Below, piece by piece: positions 1-9,790 of a stretch of 64,000 nucleotides of DNA. The notes beneath the pieces were generated by a model. It searched no databases. It worked only from the letters and a program-made list of their open reading frames with translations, and had not been told where the DNA came from. Made by a program: the position numbers and the translations under genes. This DNA is from Liopterus haemorrhoidalis (lineage: Eukaryota > Arthropoda > Insecta > Coleoptera > Dytiscidae): contig OZ020616.1 of the NCBI GenBank assembly GCA_963971575.1, forward strand, positions 4,918,924 to 4,982,923, in the 5' to 3' direction. Position 1 is the stretch's first letter, and each line of letters opens with the position of its first letter.

Positions 1-398
1 AGTTAATGCTGAATGGTATCCAACAATTTGTTTGCTAGAATCATTCTTCATCATGACAATGCAAGCTCCCACACAGCACGTCAAACAATTGATTATTTGA
101 AGGAGAAAAACATCGAATTAATGTCTCATTGCCTGTATTCACTTGAATGATCCCCTAACGACTTTTTTTTTTTTTGTTACCCAATGTCAAAAAATGTGTG
201 GAGACCGATATTCATCACCTCAAGAAGCTGTTGAAGCCTTCAAAAACCATGTTTTTAAGATACCAACTTCAGAGTGGAAAAAATGTTTCGAGAATTGGTT
301 TGAACGCATGAAAAATATTGGTTGTTACATAAATCCGTTCGTTTTTTTTTTCACCTTTTATTCAATAAAATATACATTCTAAAAAAAAACTTTTATTA

Positions 399-609
399 TC
401 AAATGTACTGTCCATTATTTTCTATCACTTTGGACAAACAACGCTCAGGCAATTTCATAATGCCATCTCTCCAGAATGTTCCGTCTTTGCTCTCGAAAAA
501 TCTGCCCAGGTGAATTTTGATATCGTCCACAGATGCAAAAAAAAATCCGTTAAGGGAATTTTGTAGAAAGCAGAACAAATGATAGTCGGATGGTGCGATG
601 TCTGCACCA
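399..609 (-). pseudogene. Mariner B transposase C-terminus, left arm
   Basis: The minus-strand frame contains IAPSDYHLF, which carries the third catalytic aspartate of the DD34D mariner triad, then SLNGFFFASVDDIKIHL and the terminal block PERCLSKVIENNGQYI before a stop. About 70 codons remain. The N-terminal DNA-binding region and the first two aspartates are absent. Confidence 0.85.
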
Positions 610-748
610 TATGCTCCGACTACCATTTGTTCCGCTCTCTACAAAATTCCCTTAACGGAAAAAATTTCGCATGTTGGACGATATTAAAATTCACATCTAC
701 AGATTTTTCGAGAGCAAAGACGGAACATTCTGGAGAGATGGCATTTGA

Positions 749-1686
749 AATAGGGGATACGCATAAAATTTGTATTTCCTTAAAACTACATTATTTTGAT
801 ATGTTAATGTTAGTTATGTCACCTAACAAAACAAAAATCACATTTTAATTAATATTATAGCCAAATTTTTTAATTAAAATATTGAAAATTTGAAATAAGC
901 CGACCACGGCGCGAAGGTTGCCGAGTAAAAACGACTGAGTGTGGCGTCAAACGATAGGGGTTTCACGTCACAGATACAGCTACAACATAATCTTTACACG
1001 TGTGTATATTGTATTGTTCGAGAGTTTTGTATTTGTTTTTAAACAATTTTTCACGCATTTATTATTAAAATGGCAGATAAAGATTTTGTTAGGGCTCAGA
1101 GTGATAATTTACCCAACATTGGTGCATTTATGCACACAACATAAAATTTAATTTTTTCTGAAATATCGGTTTTATTTCGCCCCATAGCTTCCAGCCACAA
1201 ATTTCGCCTTTTCTGTTGTTTTTTGCCATCAGGTAATGATATAAATTGATTTTTTGGATTTCTAGTTGAACTAATTGTGTACATCGGTACTGAACAATAT
1301 TTTCGATAATGTTTCGAAGTACTGGGGCCTGGATCTTCCATATTTTATATATTTTAATATAAAATTTAATTCGGTAAACATGTATAAATTGTTTTTATAG
1401 AATTAAACTTTATTTTAATTAAAATCACTCTAACTTTACATAACCTATAAAAGTTATACAAACAAATAAGTTCACAACAGACTATGTACGCTGGGTAAGT
1501 TAGTAGTGTCATGCGTCAGTTAGAAGGGGTATGACGTCACACGTCGTTTTCGCGCGCTACATACATTTATGATTTTTTTAAGCCTACAAATTAAAAAAAA
1601 AAAAATTAAAAACTGTTTTTTATGTTTATATGCAACAAGAGGAATATAATAAAAAAAAAATAAAAAAATCATGCCTATCCCCTATT
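749..1686 (-). mobile_element. THAP-domain DNA transposon, copy A (938 bp)
   Basis: Termini are AATAGGGGATACGCAT on the left and, read inward from the right, AATAGGGGATAGGCAT, an imperfect inverted repeat. The body matches copies at 20997-21876, 46783-47664 and 60566-61640. The THAP exon is on the minus strand. Compared with the left arm of mariner B, the target was AATT, with at most a 2-bp AT duplication. About 60 bp around 1069-1132 do not match the other copies. Confidence 0.85.
1141..1341 (-). pseudogene. THAP zinc-finger exon of copy A
   Basis: The frame starts at the ATG at 1341 and begins MEDPGPSTSKH. THAP domains are C2CH zinc-binding DNA-binding modules, common in P-like transposases. 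Here the first cysteine is present, but the second is tyrosine (PMYT; PMCT in copies B and C). The FISLP and LWLEAM blocks are intact; copies B-D lack the stretch encoding the latter. The final C-x2-H part and splice donor are replaced by unrelated sequence. This is the fullest copy in the middle of the domain and a broken one at its end. Confidence 0.75.
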
Positions 1687-1924
1687 CCCTGAGCGTCTGT
1701 CCAAACTGATAGAAAATAATGGACAATACATTTGATAATAAAATTTTTTTTTTTAGAATGTATATTTCATTGAATAGAAGGTGAAAAAATAAAACGAACG
1801 TACTTATGTAACAACCCAATATATAAATCTTAAAGGTGAATATTCTGAAAGCAATAAAACAGATTGTTCAAAAAAAATGTTTTTTCTTTCTCAGTTTTTG
1901 GACACTTAAAAGGTATCCTTCGTA

Positions 1925-2410
1925 TAACTGACACAGTTCAAGGCATAGAAATTAATTTAAATTTGTATTAAATTACTAGAGGCTGTTGAAAAATGCGCTG
2001 TCTACTTCTTGAATCTGGTGCTTATATTAAAGGGCGAGAAACGTTTTACTAAGATTAGGTAGTTTATTTAGTGAAAGTAATGGTTTGATAAGACACAAAT
2101 TCGATAAATTTAACTCGACTACCTCCACGCAAAATCAGGTAGGTTTATTCACCTTATTGACAGCCAAGAAAATATATTGTAAGAAGTTTCGTTTAAAAAC
2201 TTTTTAAATGTCAAAAATACTTTATTTACAAATGAGTTTACATATAAGTATATTCCACTTAAGGATAGTACGCTTCATGACGTCTTGATCATAACATAGT
2301 TTTTAATTGTGACAATATTTCAGTGTGCGGCAGCTACTTTGCTGGCACAATTATTTAGTGTGTTGTGAGACATGTCCAACACCGAAGATAAATACGACAT
2401 ACCTAAAAAA
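1925..2410. other. Unassigned stretch
   Basis: I recognise no gene or element. An ATG in reasonable context at about 2372 opens MSNTEDKYDIPKK and is then cut by the GACA element starting at 2411. It could be the start of a host or transposon gene, but nothing downstream supports it. Confidence 0.4.
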
Positions 2411-3252
2411 ATTGATGTGAAGTGTGAATATTCACACATTTCAGGGTTTCGCAGGTATATAATAAGTGAAGGCGGTATGCTGAGTGTGTAGGACAAATTT
2501 TACTTTGTAGTAATCACGGCAAAATGAACGATATTTTTAAAATAATTTATCGTCTGTTAATCATATAATAAGACTGGTTATTAAATTTACGCTTTTAAAA
2601 ATTAAATGCAACATTTGTCAAAATATAACTAGAATTTTGACAAAATAATTTCAACATAATAAAAATGCAAAAAAAAAACAGAAAAAATAAAATTTACTCC
2701 GTACTCGAAACCCTTCGTTTCCAGCGAATTTTATCGTATGACACCAGTGCTCTAACTACTACGCTATCGTACGCCTTGCATGTGGGTGTCTTACATTGGT
2801 ATAACTTTTGTACTTTGTGAACCAAAAACCACAAAAAATGCGTTATTTTCCGAAAACATAATCTGATCAAAAATTCCTGTTGTACTATTTCGGTTCACAC
2901 CAATATACATTACTTAGAATTTTTTTAGATTTTTAGTTTAAACCATCTGGGCTACAGGGTGTGGGACAAAAATTTTTTTGCACAATTTTGGCAAAAATCG
3001 CATCAAAATAATTTATTTTGCAAAAATAAAATTTTTATCGTTAATCCACGTACTAAGGGCTTTCATTTGATACCCTACTCAGAATTTAAAAAAAATATTT
3101 TTGATTTCGATGAGCACATTTTTGTTTATATTTTTAGGGGAATATGTTTTTTAGATGTTTTAGTATTTTTCCTATGTGCGGGTCAAAGAGTTGTATAAGC
3201 ATGCCAAATTTCAACTCTCTAGGTTTAGCCGTTTGGCTAAAATTTTTACCGA

Positions 3253-3318
<66 letters not shown>

Positions 3319-3366
3319 GACAAAATGACGGTATAAGGGTTTTTTGGTCATACCTACAAAACCCTA
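2411..3366 (+). mobile_element. GACA element, copy 1 (type A 5' end)
   Basis: It starts ATTGATGTGAAG and ends ACCTACAAAACCCTA. Near the start AGGGTTTCGCAGGTAT, and at the end the reverse complement of AGGGTTTTGTAGGTAT, form a subterminal inverted repeat. About 17 ACAG units lie at 3252-3319. A tRNA-like segment on the minus strand (about 2703-2770) has an A-box-like TAGCGTAGTAG and a B-box-like GGGTTTCGAG. Flanks are runs of A. The plan (terminal repeats plus a GTCT/GACA microsatellite) resembles INE-1/mini-me type non-autonomous elements; that assignment is inference. Confidence 0.75.
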
Positions 3367-3379
3367 AAAATGGAGGGAA

Positions 3380-3735
3380 ATTTAAACATTTCCGATATTT
3401 GTCACTTATCACGAGTTCTTAAAAATTGGTGCGAAAATTTAATTCAAAAATTTTCCGATAGATATCGACGTGAATCATTACAAATTTGAAGTAAAATTTA
3501 GTTTAAAATATTTCTGATAGATGTAGCTAATGAGTCCTTAAAAATTGGTGCAAAGTTTAGTTCAAAATATTGCTGATAGATGTCGCTCATGAGTCCTTAA
3601 AAATTAGCCATTGGCCAGACTGTTACCATACAGTGTCTGTACTTAAAAATTAGCGCGAAATTATAGTTCAAAATATTTTCTATAAACATGGCGCGAAATT
3701 TAGTTCAAAACATTACTGAAAAATGCCACTGACAA
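3380..3735. repeat. Degenerate tandem repeat, period about 60 bp
   Basis: The unit contains CTTAAAAATTGGTGCGAAA then AGTTCAAAATATT and TGATAGATGTCGC. Copies begin near 3415, 3475, 3534, 3593 and 3640, with the later ones rearranged. It abuts the GACA element on the left and a LINE fragment on the right. A possible decayed hAT-like terminus (CAGGGACGGCTC) lies at 3736. Confidence 0.65.
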
Positions 3736-3795
3736 ACAGGGACGGCTCAAGGGTACCTTGTGTGGGGCACCCCCTCCCCAACCTATATTTTTTAA

Positions 3796-4963
3796 ATATT
3801 TTTTACCGACCGTCAACATATACCTAACTGATAGATCTCAATATACTCGAGTGGTCACCCGAAACAACAATTGGTGTTCTAAAAATAAATCATTAGATCT
3901 AGGAGTTCCCCAGGGAAGCGTTCTTGGTCCCACTTTATTCCTCATTTACTCAAAGGACCTTCCAAATCACTTTAGAAATATCCACAATTTAACTTTAACA
4001 TCTTTTGCTGATGATAACAACTTTCTCGTTAAATGTAACCCATCCGATCTAAATACCTCCTTTGAAAAAGTCATGTTTGAAATTGACACATGGTCAACTA
4101 AAAATAAACTAACATTAAATATCAATAAAACCGCATGTGTCATTTTCAAATCAATCCAGAACAAAATTGACATCCCAGAATCCCTTACCTACAATAGCCA
4201 GATTATTTCCATCACTGGAAAAACTAAATTGATGGGCATTACACTAGATGAGAATATGAAGTGGACTGCTCATATCGATAATCTTGGTCAAAGACTTAGC
4301 TCCTGCCTATATGCCCTTAGATTTATTACAACTCAATGCAGCAAAACAGTATTAAGAAGTCTATATTTTTCTTGCTTCCATTCTCATTTAAAATTTAACA
4401 TTATAAACTGGGGAAAATCCAGTGACTGGAAACGTATTTTTAGACTCCAAAAATCCGCGATAAGAATCATAGATTCAATAAAATATAGAGACTCTTGTAA
4501 AAATTCATTTAAATCCTTAGAAATACTTACCATGCCATCAGAATATATATTATCTTTGTGCGTTTTTACACATAAAAACAAGGATTTAGGTTCACCCATG
4601 TCTCATTCATACAGTACGCGAAATAAACAAAAACTTTTACCTGCTATCCACACTACTTCGAGCTACCAGAAAGGAGCTTATTACAATTGTTGTAAATTTT
4701 ATAATGCACTTCCTGACGTTATAAAAAACATTACTAATTTAAATAAATTTAAGAATCAAGTAAAGCACCACCTTATTGAAAAATCTATCTACGATGTCAA
4801 TGATTTTATCAATTAACAGATCTTATTCTATGTTCATTTTTATATTCTTACTATTTCTCTGTGACTACTATTCACATATGTATGTGACACAATATTGTAT
4901 ATTCAATTGTAATGTATTGTATATGTATGTGAAAGTGAAATTAAATTATTATTATTATTATAT
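3796..4963 (+). pseudogene. 5'-truncated LINE reverse transcriptase with (TTA)n tail
   Basis: An open frame to the stop at 4814-4816 encodes the second half of a non-LTR reverse transcriptase. LGVPQGSVLGPTLFLIY is motif B and SFADDN is the catalytic YXDD-type box. The thumb (KLMGITLDENMKWTAHID) and a C-terminal region with YSTRNKQ and FYNALPD follow. Endonuclease and fingers are missing. A TTA microsatellite at about 4946-4962 is the 3' tail. The style fits the Jockey/CR1 group. The long open frame suggests a fairly recent, dead-on-arrival insertion. Confidence 0.9.
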
Positions 4964-4971
4964 AAGGGAGG

Positions 4972-5162
4972 TATTGTGATCATACCGATTTTGACATTTC
5001 GAGATTTCGATGGTTCTCCACGAATTGAGGTCCCTACATAAAGTATGATGTCTGTCGGTCTGACTGTCCGTCCGTCCGTCTATCTGTCTGTCCTCTGTCC
5101 GTCCGTCCGTCTATCTGTGTACACTGTCAGAGCAAATTCGGCTAAAAGGATTTTTCTGAAGA
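4972..5162 (+). mobile_element. GTCT-repeat element Y, copy 1 (partial)
   Basis: It shares the block CACGAATTGAGGTCCCTACA, a GTCT/GTCC microsatellite (about 5047-5120) and GCAAATTCGGCTAAAAGGAT with copies near 33 kb and 42.6-43.0 kb. No coding capacity is seen. The element class is unknown. Confidence 0.7.
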
Positions 5163-5460
5163 ATAGAATCTTAATATTCTTCTTTCCAGCTATGGATAAT
5201 TTTGCTTTTTACAATATAATTAATTTCAATATTGGAGAGAGGGAAGTCTATTGTTGAACCTTGAATTGCAGCCGCTTTAGCAACTAGATCCACTCCATTA
5301 TTATATTCAAAGTTGGAGTGAGCCTTAATCCAAAGGACTTTTATTAATTTTCCTTGATCTTTAATTTTATTGATAAGATCTAATGTCTGGTAAATTAGAG
5401 GTGGATTATCTTTATTAATGTTTGGATAAGATAACTTTGTATTACACTTTTGCTATCACA
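5163..5460 (-). pseudogene. RNase H domain relic of a LINE
   Basis: Read on the minus strand with one frameshift, it gives DSKSVIQSY, then VLWIKAHSNFEYNNGVD and LVAKAAAIQGS, then IHSWKEEY. This is the pattern of the RNase H domain that follows reverse transcriptase in I/R1-like LINEs (the histidine of the W-I-x-x-H-S segment, and a D before LAKxA). It is related to the relic at 8241-8588. The GACA element at 5465 cuts its 5' side. Confidence 0.8.
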
Positions 5461-5464
5461 AAAA

Positions 5465-5865
5465 ATTGATGTGAAGTGTGAATTTGCACACATTTCAGGG
5501 TTTTGCAGGTATTTAGTAAGTGAATGATGATTATTTTGGATGCGAAAACAAATTTTATATTAAAATATTTTTTTTGTTAACTTTAATTCGAACGCCTAAT
5601 ACCATTATTTAGGTTTCTAAATATGTGCAGTATTTTTTTTTTATATAGCAAGGTTCATTAAGAATTTCAAAATTGTGCCTATGGCTTCCATTGGTTGTTA
5701 TAAGTTCCGCCCCTCTGATTTCGTGTACATTGAAACAGAATTAAATTATAATTTAAACAATTTCCACTGGCTATTAAATTTACGCTTTTAAAAATTAAAT
5801 GCAACATTTGCCAAAATATAATAAGAATTTTGAAAAAATAATTTAAACAATATAGAAATTAAAAA

Positions 5866-5896
<31 letters not shown>

Positions 5897-6522
5897 CTCC
5901 AGGGTTCGATCCCTATCGGATCGAGTTACATGGGTGAAAAGTCAGCGTCACATACCACTAGACCAGCACACACGTTAGAGTGTTGCTTGTTACAAAGCTA
6001 TAACTTGTGTACATTATTAGCAAAAAATCACAAAAAATGCGTTTTTTTCCAAAAACCTAATCTGATCAAAAATTCCTGTTGAACTATTCCGGTTCACACC
6101 AATGTACATTACTTAGAATTTTTTCAGATTTTTAGTTTAAACCATCTGGGCTTCAGGGTGTGGGACAAAAAATTTTTTGCACAATTTTGGCAAAAATCGC
6201 TTCAAAATAATTTATTTTGCAAAAATAAAAATTTGATCGTTAATCCACGTACCAAGGGCTTTCATTTGATACCCTACTCAGAATTATAAAAAAAATATTT
6301 TTTTTTTCGATGAGCACATATTTGTTTATATTTTTAGGGGGATATGTTTTTTAGATGTTTTAGTATTTTTCCTATGTGCGGGTCAAAGAGTTGTATAAGC
6401 ATGCCAAATTTCTACTCTCTAGGTTTAGCCGTTTGGCTACAATTTTTACCGAACAGACAGATAGACAGACAGACGACAAAATGACGGTATAAGGGTTTTT
6501 TGGTCATACCTACAAAACCCTA
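5465..6522 (+). mobile_element. GACA element, copy 2 (type B)
   Basis: It has the same termini as copy 1 but a different 5' interior (TGAATGATGATTATTT). It carries a TA microsatellite at about 5868-5887, a short GACA run near 6456-6474, and a cassette at 5900-5970. Read on the minus strand, the cassette looks like the A-box and anticodon arm of tRNA-Glu (GGTCTAGTGG, then CTTTTCACCC). Flanks are A-rich. Confidence 0.75.
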
Positions 6523-6593
6523 AAAATAATAAAAGCATTGTGATGGTGACGTGCTATGTATTCCAGACATAATTTGATGGCAAGCATCTCATA

Positions 6594-7188
6594 CCCTTTT
6601 CACACTAGATCTTTAAGACGAGTAAACTTAAAGTTCACCAATGTTTAAGATCGGTATGCTTTCACACTTGATGTTTAAATCTCTGGTGCTGTCACCAGCT
6701 ACAGTAATTTTGTCCTTAAGTTACCGTCATGAAATTACCAGTTTTGAATTGTCTGCGCAGACGCACATTTTGAATTATTATAAACAAATATAGATATTTC
6801 ATTTCATTCTTCAATAAAGACACTACAATAAAGAATATATTACACCTGTATTAACATGTAAGTCGATACATTTTATCTCAATTATTGTAGCTCTGTATTT
6901 TATTAAACACATTATTAACAATAATTTTATTATAACAATAAGTATAAACTTCTTATAACGTCGATATAATACAGTATTCTTGTTTATGATAATATAAAAT
7001 GTTGACAGCACAAATTCAAGGAGTATTTTTTTATAATAGAAATTAAGTTGGTAATGCGGGCGAAGTTTAAGACGCAGATCTCTGTCTTAAACATCGGTCG
7101 TGTTTAGACGAGGCCGTACGGTTTCACATTAGCGTTTAAAGATACATTCACTTTAACATCCGATCTTAAAGATCTAGAGTGAAAAGGG
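6594..7188. mobile_element. MITE, 595 bp, TA target duplication
   Basis: Ends are CCCTTTTCACACTAGATC and the inverse of CCCTTTTCACTCTAGATC, flanked by TA on both sides. No transposase is present. It lies 137 bp inside the intron that follows the glutamate receptor exon. The TA duplication points to a Tc1/mariner-type mobiliser. Confidence 0.8.
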
Positions 7189-7319
7189 TATCAACTGTGT
7201 AAATAAACATATTGTCCGGTAACTTGTATTGGTGGAAGAACTGGGCTTGCGGATCGAGAAACGCGCATCCTACTTAGTTTAAGTTTGTTTCTATTAAAAC
7301 TTGTTGTTTAAAATTAAAA

Positions 7320-7325
7320 ACTCAC
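7320..7325 (-). other. Splice donor of the receptor exon
   Basis: The minus strand reads ATG|GTGAGT. The exon ends at 7326 after a complete codon (phase 0), and the frame meets a stop four codons into the intron. Confidence 0.8.
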
Positions 7326-7712
7326 CATTGAACAATCTCCAACTGTAGAACCAACTGGACTAATCGAGTCTCTTATTAGTTCAATACTCTGTTGTAGAGC
7401 AACTGGTGCATACCAGCAACTATCTCTAATTTCCACCCCCAGCGTAATATTAGGTAGTATGCTACTGTCTTCATTTATTATATCCAGAGTTCTGAACGTC
7501 CCCTCTACTCTCTGTATCCCGTAGATCTCTCGGATATCTCCACAGACTAAGGCGTTACTGATGGCGGATCGCTTCTGCTTAGGCTGATGGTGCAGAGGTA
7601 ATAACACCCCGATGATGAGATCCCCGTTGCGGAAGGCGGACAATCGATCATCTTTGGAAGTCAAGGCGTTTGGTGATGGCAAAGTGAATATTAGGAGAAT
7701 GATGAGGAACAT
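7326..7712 (-). CDS. Metabotropic glutamate receptor, first coding exon (partial gene)
   Basis: The exon encodes 129 residues. The start is the ATG at 7712, because an in-frame stop lies just before a GTG further upstream. Residues 1-17 (MFLIILLIFTLPSPNAL) form a signal peptide. The start of the class C GPCR Venus-flytrap ligand domain follows: GDLIIGVLLPLHHQP, CGDIREIYGIQRVE, then LPNITLGVEIRDSCW and QQSIELIRDSISP. These blocks are hallmarks of metabotropic glutamate receptors, closest in my judgement to the group-I-like/mangetout type of insects. The receptor would be a plasma-membrane neuronal receptor. No transmembrane exon occurs in this window. The open frame and proper splice site suggest a live gene. 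Confidence 0.9.
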
Positions 7713-7715
7713 ATT

Positions 7716-7751
7716 AAGAAGGGTTGGTGTATGAAGTTTTTGCACTCATTT
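7716..7751 (-). other. 11-codon upstream ORF in the receptor leader
   Basis: On the minus strand ATGAGTGCAAAA opens MSAKTSYTNPS and stops at a TAA one base before the receptor ATG. Such short upstream frames commonly reduce translation of the main frame; the effect here is inference. Confidence 0.6.
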
Positions 7752-7758
7752 TTGTATC

Positions 7759-7775
7759 CTGAAACAAAAAGATAT
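7759..7775 (-). other. Probable splice acceptor of the receptor exon
   Basis: The minus strand reads TATCTTTTTGTTTCAG|GATAC, a pyrimidine tract with AG, placing the exon's 5' end at 7758. A separate 5' untranslated exon would then lie at higher coordinates. Confidence 0.6.
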
Positions 7776-8240
7776 TCATTAGTAGTTGTTGATAAACATG
7801 TTTTATACCAAATCGATCACCTGGTGATTGATATTACAATTTTGTTTCGTCATTATCGGATAAAAAAATGGGATTGGCAAAAAAATGGTGATTGTACTTT
7901 AAAGGCTGATAATTATTTAACCTTAGAATTTAAAACATTCACGTTTTTATAAGAAACTATAAGCACTGGGAGATAAATCAAAGTTTATATAATAAGTTTT
8001 CATAAACAAAACATTTGTGTCACTGTCTAATCAGTCTGTAACAATAAATAATGCCCCTTTGAACAAAGACTATATGATATCACCATTTTTTTCCTTTAAT
8101 TTTTGGCTTTAGCTGCTTTCACTGACAGACAAATTAGCACACGGACAGAAAGGAGACGAAACCATATTAATTCTATGCAGATGAGATGGAGAGAAGGTGT
8201 GATTAAATCTGAGCTGGATTAAAGTGGTTATAAAAGATCA
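7776..8240. other. Upstream intron or flank of the receptor, nothing recognised
   Basis: AT-rich sequence without a convincing gene. The part next to 8240 may be the decayed 3' side of the LINE fragment that follows. Confidence 0.5.
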
Positions 8241-8588
8241 GCTTTGTTGGGAAGAAAACCAAAGCTTTCTAGGAAGAAGAGGTTGAATTTGACCATAGTA
8301 TGATCCTTTGAACTGTAGAGAATCTATGTATTCTTGTTGCCATTGGTTGTATTTGGAAGATTTGAAGATTGGCATAATCTCATTACTGTTTAGGGGAATA
8401 TTTAACAGAGAGCCATTTACAGCTGCTTCTTTGGCTAGAAGATCGACTTCGATGTTGAACTCAAAATCTGAGTGACCTTTAATCCAGCATATTTTAATAA
8501 TTTTACCACTGATCGTAAGATCGTTAAGGCATTTATTAACATCATAAATTAAAGAATAGTTCTTTTTCTCAAATCCAGGGCAACTCAA
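8241..8588 (-). pseudogene. RNase H fragment of a LINE
   Basis: The open minus-strand frame reads YSLIYDVNKCLNDL, then ICWIKGHSDFEFNIEVD and LLAKEAAVNGS, then YNQWQQEYIDSLQ. The W-I-K-G-H-S and D-L-L-A-K-E-A blocks identify the RNase H domain of an I/R1-like LINE. Upstream polymerase sequence is missing. Confidence 0.85.
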
Positions 8589-8695
8589 TTTATATCACCT
8601 ATTAAGTAAACGTATTTTAACACAACAAAGTCATTCTTAAAATAAGACCAAACAATCCAGAAGACTTAAAACTTACCCTGCATAAACAATAAAAA

Positions 8696-9617
8696 ATTGA
8701 TGTGAAGTGTGAATTTTCACACATTTCAGGGTTTTGCAGGTATTTAGTAAGTGAATGATGATTATTTGGGATGCCAAAACAAATTTTATATGGAATTTTT
8801 TTTTGTTAATTTTAATTCGAACGGTTCATTAAGAATTTTAAAAATTGCACCTATGGCTTCCATTGGTTATTATAAGTTCCGCCCCTCTGATTTCGTGTAC
8901 ATTGAAACAGAATTAAATTACAATTTAAACAATTTCCACTGGTTATTAAATTTACGCTTTTAAAAATTAAATGCAATTTTTGCCAAAATATAACTAGAAT
9001 TTTGAAAAAATAATTTAAACAATATAAAAATAAAAAACAAAAAAAAACAAAAAATAATATTGTCTCTTCTCTCAGGGTTCGATCCCTTTCGGATTGAGTT
9101 ACTTGGGTGAAGAGCCAGCGTCAAAGCCACTACACCAGCATATACGTTTCAGTGTGGCGTGTTACAAAGCTATAACTTGTGTACATTATTAGCAAAAAAT
9201 CACAAAAAATGCGTTTTTTTCCAAAAACATCTGACCAAAAATTCCTGTTGTACTATTCCGGTTCACACCAATGTACATTACTTAGAATTTTTTCAGATTT
9301 TTAGTTTAAACAATCTGGGCTACAGGGTGTGGGACAATTTTTTTTTGCACATTAATGGCAAAAATCGCTTCAAAATAATTTATTTTGCAAAAATAAAAAT
9401 TTGATCGTTAATCCACGTACCAAGGGCTTTCATTTGATACCTTAATCAGAATTATAAAAACATTTTTTTTTTCGATGAGCACATATTTGTTTATATTTTT
9501 AGTGGGATATGTTTTTTAGATGTTTTAGTATTTTTCCTATGTGCGAGTCAAAGAGTTGTATAAGCATGCCAAATTTCAACTCTCTAGGTTTAGTCGTTTG
9601 GCTACAATTTTTACCGA

Positions 9618-9650
<33 letters not shown>

Positions 9651-9727
9651 GAGACAGACAGACCGACAGACCGACAGACGACAAAATGACGCTATTAGGG
9701 TTTTTTGGTCATACCTACAAATCCCTA
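8696..9727 (+). mobile_element. GACA element, copy 3 (type B)
   Basis: Full-length copy with GACA/GACC repeats at about 9617-9678 and the tRNA-Glu-like cassette on the minus strand at 9074-9140. It lacks the TA run of copy 2. Flanks are A-rich. Confidence 0.75.
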
Positions 9728-9732
9728 AATAT

Positions 9733-9790
9733 TGTTGTGTGGTGTGAATTTTCGCATATTTCAGGGTTTTGTAGGTATTAATAAGTGTAA
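9733..9790 (+). mobile_element. 5' terminus of another GACA-type element
   Basis: GTGTGAATTTTCGCATATTT and CAGGGTTTTGTAGGTATT repeat the element's 5' terminus directly after copy 3, followed by AATAAGTGTAAG. A similar relic occurs near 44650, so this may be a distinct subfamily. Confidence 0.55.

Larger units (their letters stand above)
612..1730 (+). pseudogene. Mariner B transposase C-terminus, right arm, split by THAP copy A
   Basis: The frame reads SDYHLFRSLQNSLNG from about 612 and is cut at 749. It resumes at 1687 with PERLSKLIENNGQYI and a stop. The left arm gives the uninterrupted version of this sequence, so it serves as an empty site for the inserted THAP element. Confidence 0.8.
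318..1819. mobile_element. Mariner B: palindromic foldback made of two 3' ends
   Basis: Both ends carry the inverted repeat TTGGGTTGTTACATAA (left copy lacks one G), flanked by TA. Each arm is the 3' end of the same mariner: the left arm codes on the minus strand (399-609), the right arm on the plus strand (about 612-748, continuing at 1687-1730). The arms meet near 595-610, so the element is a hairpin of two C-terminal ends with no N-terminal half. THAP copy A (749-1686) lies inside the right arm. Without it the foldback is about 560 bp. Confidence 0.85.
1..1924 (+). mobile_element. Mariner A, copy 1: C-terminal part, interrupted at 318-1819
   Basis: The plus strand encodes the end of a mariner transposase: the SSHTARQ region near 70, a decayed PNDFFF box near 152-170, and the FENWFERM tail near 285-310. 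The 5' part lies outside the window. A second mariner (318-1819) splits the tail, and the rest continues at 1822 with the 3' untranslated end and a terminus near 1924 resembling other copies. The inserted element is flanked by TA on both sides (316-317 and 1820-1821), as expected for mariner insertion. Stops and frameshifts show it is dead. Confidence 0.85.

Noticed and set aside
3252..3319. Long runs of ACAG resembling a repeat array or a Cys-Leu-Ser-Val or Gln-Thr-Asp-Arg repeat protein
   Set aside because: A simple microsatellite inside the GACA element; frames across it are open because the unit has no stop. No spacers, so not CRISPR.
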